The translations under genes and the position numbers were made by a program. From an uncultured Selenomonadaceae bacterium (GTDB lineage: Bacteria; Bacillota; Negativicutes; Selenomonadales; Selenomonadaceae), in the NCBI GenBank assembly GCA_937902665.1, contig CALELM010000047.1:1-22113 (forward strand): a DNA stretch of 22,113 bases, written 5' to 3'. Below the pieces are notes generated by a model that was not told the DNA's origin, searched no databases, and worked only from the letters and a program-made list of their open reading frames with translations. Below, one piece after another: positions 8,068 through 15,282 of this stretch (its first letter is position 1; each line of letters starts with the position of its first letter).

Positions 8068-8296
8068 TGGAAGCGAGCATGGATGAGGCGTAAAGAAGGT
8101 TTTTTTGCAAAAGAATAGAATATAGATACTGTGTAGCTTGTTTGCTGCATGGAGTTTGGCATAGCCATTATGCAAATGGATTCAGTGAAAGCAATCTGTT
8201 ATTTGAGCAGCGGTATAGTGCTTTTTCAGTTGTTGCGCTTGCGATAGCGGCACATTCAGGTGCAGAGGTTCGTGCATTTTTCATGAGGTGAGAATT
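8068..8296 (+). other. Untranslated region between rseC and rnfC
   Basis: These 229 bases contain no supported gene. The only notable frame is a 32-codon plus-strand ORF (8149-8247) without a ribosome-binding site. A weak promoter-like pair is TTGCAA (8105-8110) and TACTGT (8127-8132) with 16-base spacing. No classical terminator follows rseC. The region is long and has an AT-rich first half, so it may be the promoter and leader of rnfCDGEAB. I could not match it to any known riboswitch. Confidence 0.35.
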
Positions 8297-9634
8297 ATGT
8301 TTTGGAAGAAGTTTTGGGGAGGCATTCACCCAAACGATGGGAAAAAACTGGCAAGGGAGCAGGCAATCGAGGAGATGCCGCTTCCGTCGGAGGTCGTTAT
8401 CCCGATGAGCCAGCATATTGGCGCTCCTTGCACGCCTGTCGTCAAGGTGGGGGATATGGTGAAGCGGGGACAGGTCATAGGAACGAGCGAGGCATTTATG
8501 CATGCAGATGTGCATGCGTCGGTTTCAGGAAAGGTTAAAAAGATAGATATGCTTCCTCATTCTGGGAGAGTGACTTGCCAAGCGGTGGTTATTGAGAGCG
8601 ATGGCATGGATGCATGGGCAGACGGACTGCCTCTTTCCAGAAATTGGGAGGAAATGCCGAAGGAGGAAATTCTGCAGGCGATTCAGTCTGCCGGCATTGT
8701 GGGGATGGGAGGAGCAACCTTTCCGGCACATGTCAAGCTGAATCCTTCCAAACCGGTGGATGTCCTTATCGTGAATGGGGCAGAATGTGAGCCATATCTG
8801 ACGGCAGACGAACGGCTGATGCTGGAGGAGCCAGAACGTGTTGTGACGGGGATCCAGATTCTGCAAAAGCTTCTTGGCGTGAAGTCCTGCTATATCGGTA
8901 TCGAGGACAATAAGCCGGAGGCATGCCAAAGAATGGAAAAGGCATGTGAAGGTACGGGGATTCAAGTAGCCTCGCTTCGTACCCGTTACCCGCAGGGTGC
9001 CGAGAAAATGCTCATTTATGCTGTTACGGGGCGTATCGTGCCATGCGGCGGACTGCCGATGGATGTCGGTGCAGTGGTGCAGAACGTGGGGACTGTGGCG
9101 GCGGTGACGGACGCAGTGGTTCGTGGTATTCCTTTGACGGAGCGCATTACGACAATTTCCGGAGATGCGGTTGCCTCTCCCAAAAATCTCCGTGTGCGAA
9201 TCGGCACGAGATATCAGGATGTCATAGAATATTGCGGAGGCTTTCAGGAGGTGCCGGACAAGCTGCTGGCAGGAGGCCCGATGATGGGGTTTGCGCAGTT
9301 TACGCTGGAGGTTCCCGTGATGAAGGGTTCGTCCGGAATCCTCGGTTTGACAAAGAAGCTGACGGCGCATGAGGAGGAACGTGCCTGCATACGGTGCGGT
9401 CATTGCGTGCAGGCATGCCCTATGGGATTGGTGCCGAGCATGCTCAGTATCCTTGGAGAAAAAGGGGATTATGACAGGGCGCGTGATGAGTACGGCGTGA
9501 TGAATTGCTTGGAGTGCGGGTGCTGTACCTATGTATGCCCTGCAAAACGAAACATTGTCCAGTATGTCCGCTTGACGAAGAGCGAGCTTCGTGCCAAGCA
9601 GGCAAGGGAAAAAAGCAAGGAGGCGAAGAAATGA
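8297..9634 (+). CDS. rnfC: Rnf complex subunit C (NADH-interacting Fe-S flavoprotein)
   Basis: This 445-residue peripheral subunit of the ferredoxin:NAD+ oxidoreductase (Rnf) is where NAD+/NADH and FMN bind. It begins with an RnfC barrel-sandwich domain, then a complex-I 51-kDa-like domain (GMGGATFPAHVKL near residue 135, NGAECEPYLTADE). Two [4Fe-4S] motifs follow with Cys364, 367, 370, 374 and Cys404, 407, 410, 414. It lacks the long Ala/Lys-rich C-terminal tail of gammaproteobacterial RnfC, matching the compact Firmicute form. The ATG at 8297 follows GAGGTGAG. Its stop overlaps the rnfD start (ATGA). It is the first gene of the six-gene rnf operon. Confidence 0.96.
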   Translation: MFWKKFWGGIHPNDGKKLAREQAIEEMPLPSEVVIPMSQHIGAPCTPVVKVGDMVKRGQVIGTSEAFMHADVHASVSGKVKKIDMLPHSGRVTCQAVVIESDGMDAWADGLPLSRNWEEMPKEEILQAIQSAGIVGMGGATFPAHVKLNPSKPVDVLIVNGAECEPYLTADERLMLEEPERVVTGIQILQKLLGVKSCYIGIEDNKPEACQRMEKACEGTGIQVASLRTRYPQGAEKMLIYAVTGRIVPCGGLPMDVGAVVQNVGTVAAVTDAVVRGIPLTERITTISGDAVASPKNLRVRIGTRYQDVIEYCGGFQEVPDKLLAGGPMMGFAQFTLEVPVMKGSSGILGLTKKLTAHEEERACIRCGHCVQACPMGLVPSMLSILGEKGDYDRARDEYGVMNCLECGCCTYVCPAKRNIVQYVRLTKSELRAKQAREKSKEAKK

Positions 9635-10638
9635 GCGTGGAAACCAAGGATTTGAAATTTACGATTTCCTCATCGCCTCATATTCGTGATGAGGAAAGCA
9701 TTTGCCATATCATGTGGCATGTCAATTTGGCATTGGCACCTGCGGCGGTTTTTGCGGTTTTCTGGTTTGGGATGCCGGCGTTGGTCAATATGGCAGTCGG
9801 TGCTTTTTTCGCTGTGGCTGCGGAGTATGTTTGGCAAAGGGCAATGGGGCAGAAGGTGACGGCTTTGGACGGGAGTGCTTTCCTGACGGGAATTCTGCTT
9901 GCCATGTCCATGTCGCCTCTTTTGCCCCCGTACATGGTTGCGATTGGATCAGTGCTTGCTATTGTGGTAGCAAAGCAATCCATGGGCGGGCTTGGCTGGA
10001 ATATTTTCAATCCGGCTCATATCGGACGTGCGGCACTGATGGTCTCATGGCCTGTTGCCATGACGACATGGACGAAAATGCAGAATATGGGTGCAGAAAA
10101 TGCAGTGGATGCCATGACGAGCGCAACGCCGCTTGCCATTTTGAAGTATCAGGGCTATGATGCCCTTGTGAACGTGTTTGGCGGTGCTTCGGAAATGTAT
10201 CAGGCATTGCTTTTGGGGACTCGCAACGGAAGTCTTGGGGAGACGAGTACGGTTCTTTTGGCGGTTGGCGGACTGTACCTCATTTGGAGGGGCTATGCAA
10301 ATTGGGTTGTGCCTGCTGGCATGATCGGGACGGTGGCGCTTCTCACATGGGTGTTCGGTCCATCAGGGCTTTTTACTGGCGCGCCGCTTGTGCATGTGAT
10401 GACGGGCGGCTTGATGCTGGGAGCCTTTTTTATGGCAACGGATATGGTTACGATACCGATGACAGTCAAGGGACAGCTTATTTTCGCAGTTGGTGCAGGT
10501 GCTATTACGGTATTGATTCGCTTGGTTGGAGGGTATCCGGAGGGCGTTTGCTATTCGCTTCTCTTGATGAATGCGGTGACACCTCTCATTGACCGTTTTG
10601 TGAAGCCTCGGATTTTTGGCGCAGGAGGTGCGAAATAA
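9631..10638 (+). CDS. rnfD: Rnf complex subunit D (FMN-carrying membrane subunit)
   Basis: This 335-residue integral membrane protein of the NqrB/RnfD family is part of the ion-translocating core. Many hydrophobic helices are visible. The flavinylation motif TSATPLA (residues 163-169) contains the threonine (Thr166) that normally receives FMN through a phosphoester bond made by ApbE. ApbE itself is not in the window. AAGGAGG precedes the ATG, which overlaps the rnfC stop by four bases, and the stop TAA overlaps the rnfG start (TAATG), so translation is coupled on both sides. Confidence 0.96.
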   Translation: MSVETKDLKFTISSSPHIRDEESICHIMWHVNLALAPAAVFAVFWFGMPALVNMAVGAFFAVAAEYVWQRAMGQKVTALDGSAFLTGILLAMSMSPLLPPYMVAIGSVLAIVVAKQSMGGLGWNIFNPAHIGRAALMVSWPVAMTTWTKMQNMGAENAVDAMTSATPLAILKYQGYDALVNVFGGASEMYQALLLGTRNGSLGETSTVLLAVGGLYLIWRGYANWVVPAGMIGTVALLTWVFGPSGLFTGAPLVHVMTGGLMLGAFFMATDMVTIPMTVKGQLIFAVGAGAITVLIRLVGGYPEGVCYSLLLMNAVTPLIDRFVKPRIFGAGGAK

Positions 10639-11246
10639 TGCAGGAAAAGAAGGAGAATTCTGTTTTTCGTATTGCGTTCAATTTGATTGCCGCCTGCTTT
10701 ATTTCCGGATTGGTCATTGGTGCGGTCTACTATGTGACGGCTCCTATAGCGGCGCAGAAGGCAGAGGAAATGAAGGAGGCTTCCCTGCGGGAGCTGGTGC
10801 CGAGTGCGGACAGCTTCCAAGAGATTTCCGGCAAGGACGGCTGGGTAGAGGCAAGGACGGGAAAAGAGGTGTCTGCCTATATTATCCCAAGCGAGAGCAA
10901 GGGCTATGGCGGAACCATCAAGATGCTCGTTGCCGTGACGCTGGATGGCAGGGTGCTGGACTACAAGATTCTTTCGCACAACGAGACACCGGGACTTGGT
11001 GACAATGCCCAAAAGCCTGCTTTTCGCAAGCAGTTTGAAGGCAAGGGGTTGGAGCATTTGACGGTTGTGAAGGATCCTGCCAACAAGGAGGATATTCAGG
11101 CGATGACAGGAGCAACGATTTCTTCCCGTGCTGTGACCAAGGCAGTTCGTCAGGCAGTGGAGGAAGCAAGAACGCTGGCAGGCGGTCGGGCAGATGCAGA
11201 AACATCGGCAACGAAAAAACATTCAAAGGAAAAGGGAGGGGACTGA
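10638..11246 (+). CDS. rnfG: Rnf complex subunit G (covalent-FMN subunit)
   Basis: This 202-residue protein has one N-terminal membrane helix (about 12-33) and an extracytoplasmic FMN-binding domain of the NqrC/RnfG type. The landmarks are the SHNETPGLGDN segment (about 113-123) and the flavinylation motif MTGATISS (156-163). In this motif the last position, where NqrC and many RnfG proteins carry Thr, is Ser162. Serine is an acceptable acceptor for ApbE in the wider motif, so FMN attachment is still expected. The charged tail after residue 180 is Lys-rich. It starts one base into the rnfD stop codon and ends one base before the rnfE start. Confidence 0.95.
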   Translation: MQEKKENSVFRIAFNLIAACFISGLVIGAVYYVTAPIAAQKAEEMKEASLRELVPSADSFQEISGKDGWVEARTGKEVSAYIIPSESKGYGGTIKMLVAVTLDGRVLDYKILSHNETPGLGDNAQKPAFRKQFEGKGLEHLTVVKDPANKEDIQAMTGATISSRAVTKAVRQAVEEARTLAGGRADAETSATKKHSKEKGGD

Positions 11247-11247
11247 A

Positions 11248-11880
11248 ATGAAGGAGCTTTGGCAGATTTTCAGCAAGGGTATCCTCGCAGAGAACCCTAT
11301 CTTTATACTGGCACTCAGCCTGTGTCCTGCGCTTGCTGTTACGACGACTGTGGCAAACGGCTTGACGATGGGATTGACAGTTACGTTTGTCATTACGACG
11401 AATAATGTAGTGGTTTCCCTCGTGCGCAAGTGGGTGAATCCGAAGGTGCGTGTTCCCGTTTACATTACTTCGATTGCAACAATCGTCACGGTAGCGCAGC
11501 TGGTGCTGCAAGCCTATTTTCCTGCGCTTTACCAAGCACTTGGCATTTACTTGGCACTGGTGGTCGTATTTGCTATCATTCTTGCCCGTGCAGAGGTGTT
11601 TGCATCGAAGCATGGAGTGGTCAAGTCCTTTTGCGATGGGTTTGGCATGGGGTGCGGCTTTACCCTTGCCATGCTGGTGATATCTGTTATCCGTGAGCTG
11701 ATTGGTTCCGGAACTGTCATGGGCGTGCAGGTTTTTGGCGCAGGCTATGATCCTATGCTGATGATGGTACTGCCGCCGGGGGCTTTTATCTTGATTGGCT
11801 ATCTCGTGGCAGGGACGAAGACATGGAATGCAAAGCGGGAAAAGGCGCAGGCGGCGAAGCGGAAGGAGGCTGAGGCGTGA
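11248..11880 (+). CDS. rnfE: Rnf complex subunit E (membrane Fe-S core subunit)
   Basis: This 210-residue, six-helix membrane protein of the NqrD/RnfE family pairs with RnfA to form the inverted-symmetry core that holds a buried [2Fe-2S] centre. The family signatures ENPIFILALSLCPALAVTTT (about residues 15-34), with its cysteine, and FGMGCGFTLA (about 131-140), with the second cysteine, are both present. The ATG at 11248 follows GGGAGGGG and the rnfG stop by one base. Its last bases overlap the rnfA start. Confidence 0.95.
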   Translation: MKELWQIFSKGILAENPIFILALSLCPALAVTTTVANGLTMGLTVTFVITTNNVVVSLVRKWVNPKVRVPVYITSIATIVTVAQLVLQAYFPALYQALGIYLALVVVFAIILARAEVFASKHGVVKSFCDGFGMGCGFTLAMLVISVIRELIGSGTVMGVQVFGAGYDPMLMMVLPPGAFILIGYLVAGTKTWNAKREKAQAAKRKEAEA

Positions 11881-12455
11881 TGGCAGAATATTTGACGTTG
11901 TTTCTTGGTGCAGTGGTCGTCAATAACTTTGTCCTGACGAAATTTTTGGGACTGTGCATTTTCTTTGGCATTTCCAAAAATCTGAGCGCATCGGTGGGGA
12001 TGGGAATGGCAGTCACGTCTGTCATGACGATGAGCTCCATTCTCGCATGGATTGTGTACTTTTTTGTGCTGCAGCCGTTTGGGCTGACCTTTCTCACGAC
12101 AATCGTTTTTGTTGTGCTGACGGCGAGTTTCGTGCAACTCTTGGAACTGGTCATCAGGAAGCAGGCACCGGCTCTCTATAATATGTGGGGCATTTACCTG
12201 CTTTTGATTGCGACGAACTGCATTGTTCTTGCGGTTCCGCTCCTCAATGTGGAGAATAGCTACAGCCTGCTGAAAAGCATCGTCTTTGCCATTGGCTCGG
12301 GACTTGGCTTTGCACTGGCGATTATCCTGATGGCTTCCCTTCGGGAAAAGCTGGTTTATGCGGATGTGCCAAAGCCGTTGCAGGGCATAGGTATTGCGTT
12401 CCTTTTGGCAGGGATGCTGTCCTTGGCGTTCCTTGGTTTTTCGGGAATGCTTTGA
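11880..12455 (+). CDS. rnfA: Rnf complex subunit A (membrane Fe-S core subunit)
   Basis: This 191-residue, six-helix protein is the NqrE/RnfA partner of RnfE. The cysteine-containing signatures NNFVLTKFLGLCIFFG (about residues 15-30) and IYLLLIATNCIVLAVPL (about 103-119) are those that bind the shared [2Fe-2S] cluster between A and E. The ATG at 11880 shares its A with the rnfE stop; a GTG one codon upstream is an alternative. A GGAGG lies about 14 bases ahead inside rnfE. Transcription continues to rnfB after a 13-base gap. Confidence 0.95.
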   Translation: MAEYLTLFLGAVVVNNFVLTKFLGLCIFFGISKNLSASVGMGMAVTSVMTMSSILAWIVYFFVLQPFGLTFLTTIVFVVLTASFVQLLELVIRKQAPALYNMWGIYLLLIATNCIVLAVPLLNVENSYSLLKSIVFAIGSGLGFALAIILMASLREKLVYADVPKPLQGIGIAFLLAGMLSLAFLGFSGML

Positions 12456-12468
12456 TGGGGGTGAAGGA

Positions 12469-13278
12469 ATGGAAACATCAATTATGATTGTGGTCGTGCT
12501 GGTTGGGGTGGGCGCTTTTTTTGGCATTGTGCTGGCATTGGCGGACAAGAAATTTGCTATGGAAGTGAATCCCCTGATTGAGGAAGTGGAGGAGATCCTG
12601 CCCAAGGGACAGTGCGGTGCCTGCGGATATGCCGGCTGTGCCAAGTATGCGGAGGCAGTCGTGGAAAATGAGGAGGTTCCGCCGAACCTGTGCGTTCCCG
12701 GCAAGGCAGAAGTCGCTGCCAAAGTGGCAGAGCTTACGGGAAAAAAAGCGGAGGCAGCAGAACCGAGGATTGCCTACCTGAAATGCCGTGGGACAAAGAC
12801 GGCGGCTGTCATGGCGGCGGAATACGAAGGAATCAAGGACTGTGCCGCCGCCAAGCTGGTGCAGGGTGGGCCAAAGGCTTGCAAGTTCGGCTGCATTGGC
12901 TTTGGAAATTGCGTGAAGGCTTGCCCGTTCGGTGCGCTTTCGATGGGAGCGGATGGGCTTCCTGTGGTGGACAAGGAGGCTTGCACGGGCTGCGGGGCTT
13001 GTGCCAAGAATTGCCCGCAGGGGCTTTTGGCATTGCAGAGCCTTGAGGCTCCTGTGCAGATTACATGCAGCAGCCATGACAAGGGAGCTGTTGCAAGGAA
13101 ACTTTGCACGAACGCCTGCATTGGGTGTGGAATTTGCATGAGAAATTGCCCGCATGGGGCAATCCGGCTGGAAAACAATCTGGCGGTTGTTGATTCTGCG
13201 ATATGCAGGGAAAAATGCAAGGAGGCATCCTGTCTTTCCAAATGCCCAACGAAGGCAATCCAAGGATTGCTGGCGTAA
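12469..13278 (+). CDS. rnfB: Rnf complex subunit B (multi-cluster ferredoxin-interacting subunit)
   Basis: This 269-residue protein is the electron entry point of Rnf, taking electrons from reduced ferredoxin. An N-terminal membrane helix (about 3-25) is followed by the Fe-S domain with Cys49, 52, 57 and 75. A series of further ferredoxin-type clusters follows: Cys138/142/148/152, Cys172/175/178/182, Cys213/217/220/223/227 and a final Cys246/250/255/259 group. The extra cysteine groups match the long clostridial/Negativicutes form rather than the short proteobacterial RnfB. The ATG at 12469 follows GTGAAGGA; a longer reading from 12394 would lie inside rnfA and displace the membrane anchor. 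It is the last gene of the operon and is followed by a terminator. Confidence 0.95.
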   Translation: METSIMIVVVLVGVGAFFGIVLALADKKFAMEVNPLIEEVEEILPKGQCGACGYAGCAKYAEAVVENEEVPPNLCVPGKAEVAAKVAELTGKKAEAAEPRIAYLKCRGTKTAAVMAAEYEGIKDCAAAKLVQGGPKACKFGCIGFGNCVKACPFGALSMGADGLPVVDKEACTGCGACAKNCPQGLLALQSLEAPVQITCSSHDKGAVARKLCTNACIGCGICMRNCPHGAIRLENNLAVVDSAICREKCKEASCLSKCPTKAIQGLLA

Positions 13279-13293
13279 ATGGATAAAGATTTG

Positions 13294-13338
13294 AAAAGAG
13301 CCATCGTGTTGCCGTTGGGCAACAGGATGGCTCTTTTT
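13294..13338. terminator. Bidirectional terminator between rnfB and cobT
   Basis: A 20-bp stem with one mismatch (left arm 13294-13313, loop GTTG, right arm 13318-13337) is bounded by an A run on the left and a T run on the right. It lies between the converging rnf and tex-cobT transcripts and can serve both strands. Confidence 0.9.
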
Positions 13339-13383
13339 GCATGAAAGCTAAGGCACGTCTGCCGAATTTTGCATAATTTTGGG

Positions 13384-15282
13384 TTATGGTGCTTTTTCGA
13401 TGGACAGGGAAACTTTGGCTTCCTCAAAGGTCTTCATGTCGTTCAAGATGCGGAGGGAAGCTTCGACAATCTTTTTTCCAAGGCAGGCAAGGATGCCGCC
13501 GTTTCTCTGCATGCCAAGCTGCAGGAGTTTTGGCTGAATATGGAGGACGTAGGGACGAATATCCGGGCAGAGGTCTTCTGCGTATCTTGCGATGATCTCA
13601 ACAGCTTCATCATCGAGGAGTATTAGGCTGCTGTTGTGCGCTGAGGCAATCAGTGCGCCCATGAGAGCGCTGACATCGGATTTTAGTTCCTGCGGGACGT
13701 GAGCGAGGAATTCTTCTGCGTTATAGCGAAGACTGCCATCATCTGAGAGGAGAGCAGAGCGCAGGAGTTTTGCCTTGGTTCCGTGTGGCTGCCCGTTATC
13801 TTCTGCCAAGGAAAGCCCGATGAGAGGAATGTCGAAGGTAATGTTTTCGGACATGACACGGCCAAACTCAAAGGCGGCAGTAGGAGGCAGCTCAGGACGA
13901 AGCTTGGCATAGGTAATGCCTGCATTTGCCAGCTTGGCAAAGGATTGTTCCAAAGCATCATGCTGCGGAGTATCATGCGTGAAGCATAAAATCATGCAGT
14001 TCATGAAAGGGTTGGGGCATGTTTCGGAAAGAATGCCCGTGACTTCTGCGGCGATTTGTTCCAAAAAGCCAAGGCTGTGGAGGGGCTTTGCAAGCTGATC
14101 CAATCGGTCTTGGCAGGCTTCCATGTGTTTCCTGTCAATGGATGGCATGGTCTGGAAGTAAAAGTTAAAGGTTTTGTCTGTTACCGTAGGCGGTGTTTCC
14201 GGCATTTCCTGCACGAGATAGCTTGGCGGGGAATCCGGATCGTTTTCAGATGGTATTGGATTTTTGGAAAGGCGGACGGCTTGGATTGTGGTGTCTAGCA
14301 GCATGGCGGCAATGGAAGATCCGCAGTTTTCGCCAAGCCTGAGATTCAGGTTGATGTATGGGGAAAGCTCCAGTTTTTTCAGGAGAAAGGCATGTCCCTT
14401 TTCGGCACATTGGTGCGATGGCAGGAGGTAGTCCCTGCAGGCAGGCGCAAGTGCTGTGGCAAGCAGGGCGGCAATGCTGGTGTTGAAGCCATCCAAGATG
14501 GAAAGCGCATGGCAGGAGGCGGCACCGAGGAGGATTCCTGCGATACAGCCAAGCTCGAAGCCGCCAAGTTTAGCGAGTACATCAATGGCATCTTCTGGAT
14601 TTGGCTGGTTTGCTTGGATTGCCTGCTTGATGATTTCGATTTTGCGGGCGAGCCTTTGGTCAGAGATGTTCGTTCCTCGGTCGGTTGCTTCTTCTACGCT
14701 GATTTGGCAAAGGACAGAGCAGATGGCAGCACTGGCAGTCGTGTTGCCGATGCCCATTTCCGCAGGCAGGAAGCACTGGTATCCTTTTTCTGTGCAGGAT
14801 ATGGCAAGATCGATGCCTGTCTCGATGGAGGCAATGGCTTGTTCCCGTGTCATGGCAGGCCCTTTCGTAAAGTTGGAGGTTCCGTTTGCAATACGGAGAT
14901 TTATCAGCCCCGGAATCTCATTGCCATCTGACTTGATGCCGAGGTCAACAACCATGAGGTCAGAGCCTGCATAGTCCGAGAAGACGTTGAGCGCTGTTCC
15001 TTTAGAGATGAGGTAATTGGCAGCCATTTGCAGGGTGGTTTCTTGGGGATAGGCACTGACACCCATTTCTGCAACGCCGTGATCGGCACAGCAAACGATG
15101 GTGCATTTTTTTGGCGGTGCAGGTTCTTCAGTACCTGCAATCGCTTCATATTGGAGAAGAATGTCGTGAAGCCGTCCCAGTGCTTGCGAGGTATGCGTGG
15201 GGCGTTCGGCGAATTCCGTTTCGGAAAGGGGCTTGTGCTTCAAGGGCGCTATCTTTGAAATGGTTTCTTCCAGCAGTCTCAT
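13384..15282 (-). CDS. cobT: Tandem CobT-like cobamide phosphoribosyltransferase (catalytic plus degenerate domain)
   Basis: CobT moves phosphoribose from nicotinate mononucleotide to the lower-ligand base of cobamides; it is normally about 350 residues and a homodimer. This 632-residue protein holds two copies. Domain 1 (about 1-345) keeps CADHGV (65-70), EMGIGNTT (175-182), LDGF, SHQCAEKGH and RLGE with Glu318, equivalent to the catalytic Glu317 of Salmonella CobT. It has lost the KPxGSLG loop near its start. Domain 2 (about 376-632) keeps that loop (KPLHSLGFLE, 399-408) but lacks GIGNTT, and Glu is replaced in LGMQRNGG (589-596). The protein therefore resembles a fused, asymmetric dimer such as ArsAB of Sporomusa. 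The start overlaps the tex stop by four bases with AAGGAG upstream. Substrate specificity is inferred, not shown. Confidence 0.85.
   Translation of the reverse strand: MRLLEETISKIAPLKHKPLSETEFAERPTHTSQALGRLHDILLQYEAIAGTEEPAPPKKCTIVCCADHGVAEMGVSAYPQETTLQMAANYLISKGTALNVFSDYAGSDLMVVDLGIKSDGNEIPGLINLRIANGTSNFTKGPAMTREQAIASIETGIDLAISCTEKGYQCFLPAEMGIGNTTASAAICSVLCQISVEEATDRGTNISDQRLARKIEIIKQAIQANQPNPEDAIDVLAKLGGFELGCIAGILLGAASCHALSILDGFNTSIAALLATALAPACRDYLLPSHQCAEKGHAFLLKKLELSPYINLNLRLGENCGSSIAAMLLDTTIQAVRLSKNPIPSENDPDSPPSYLVQEMPETPPTVTDKTFNFYFQTMPSIDRKHMEACQDRLDQLAKPLHSLGFLEQIAAEVTGILSETCPNPFMNCMILCFTHDTPQHDALEQSFAKLANAGITYAKLRPELPPTAAFEFGRVMSENITFDIPLIGLSLAEDNGQPHGTKAKLLRSALLSDDGSLRYNAEEFLAHVPQELKSDVSALMGALIASAHNSSLILLDDEAVEIIARYAEDLCPDIRPYVLHIQPKLLQLGMQRNGGILACLGKKIVEASLRILNDMKTFEEAKVSLSIEKAP

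Noticed and set aside
8149..8247. 32-codon plus-strand ORF between rseC and rnfC
   Set aside because: No ribosome-binding site, no recognisable peptide features; kept only as a note in the leader region.
11799..12722. 307-codon minus-strand frame opposite rnfE, rnfA and rnfB
   Set aside because: It spans three clear genes of a conserved operon and lacks family features; a shadow frame.
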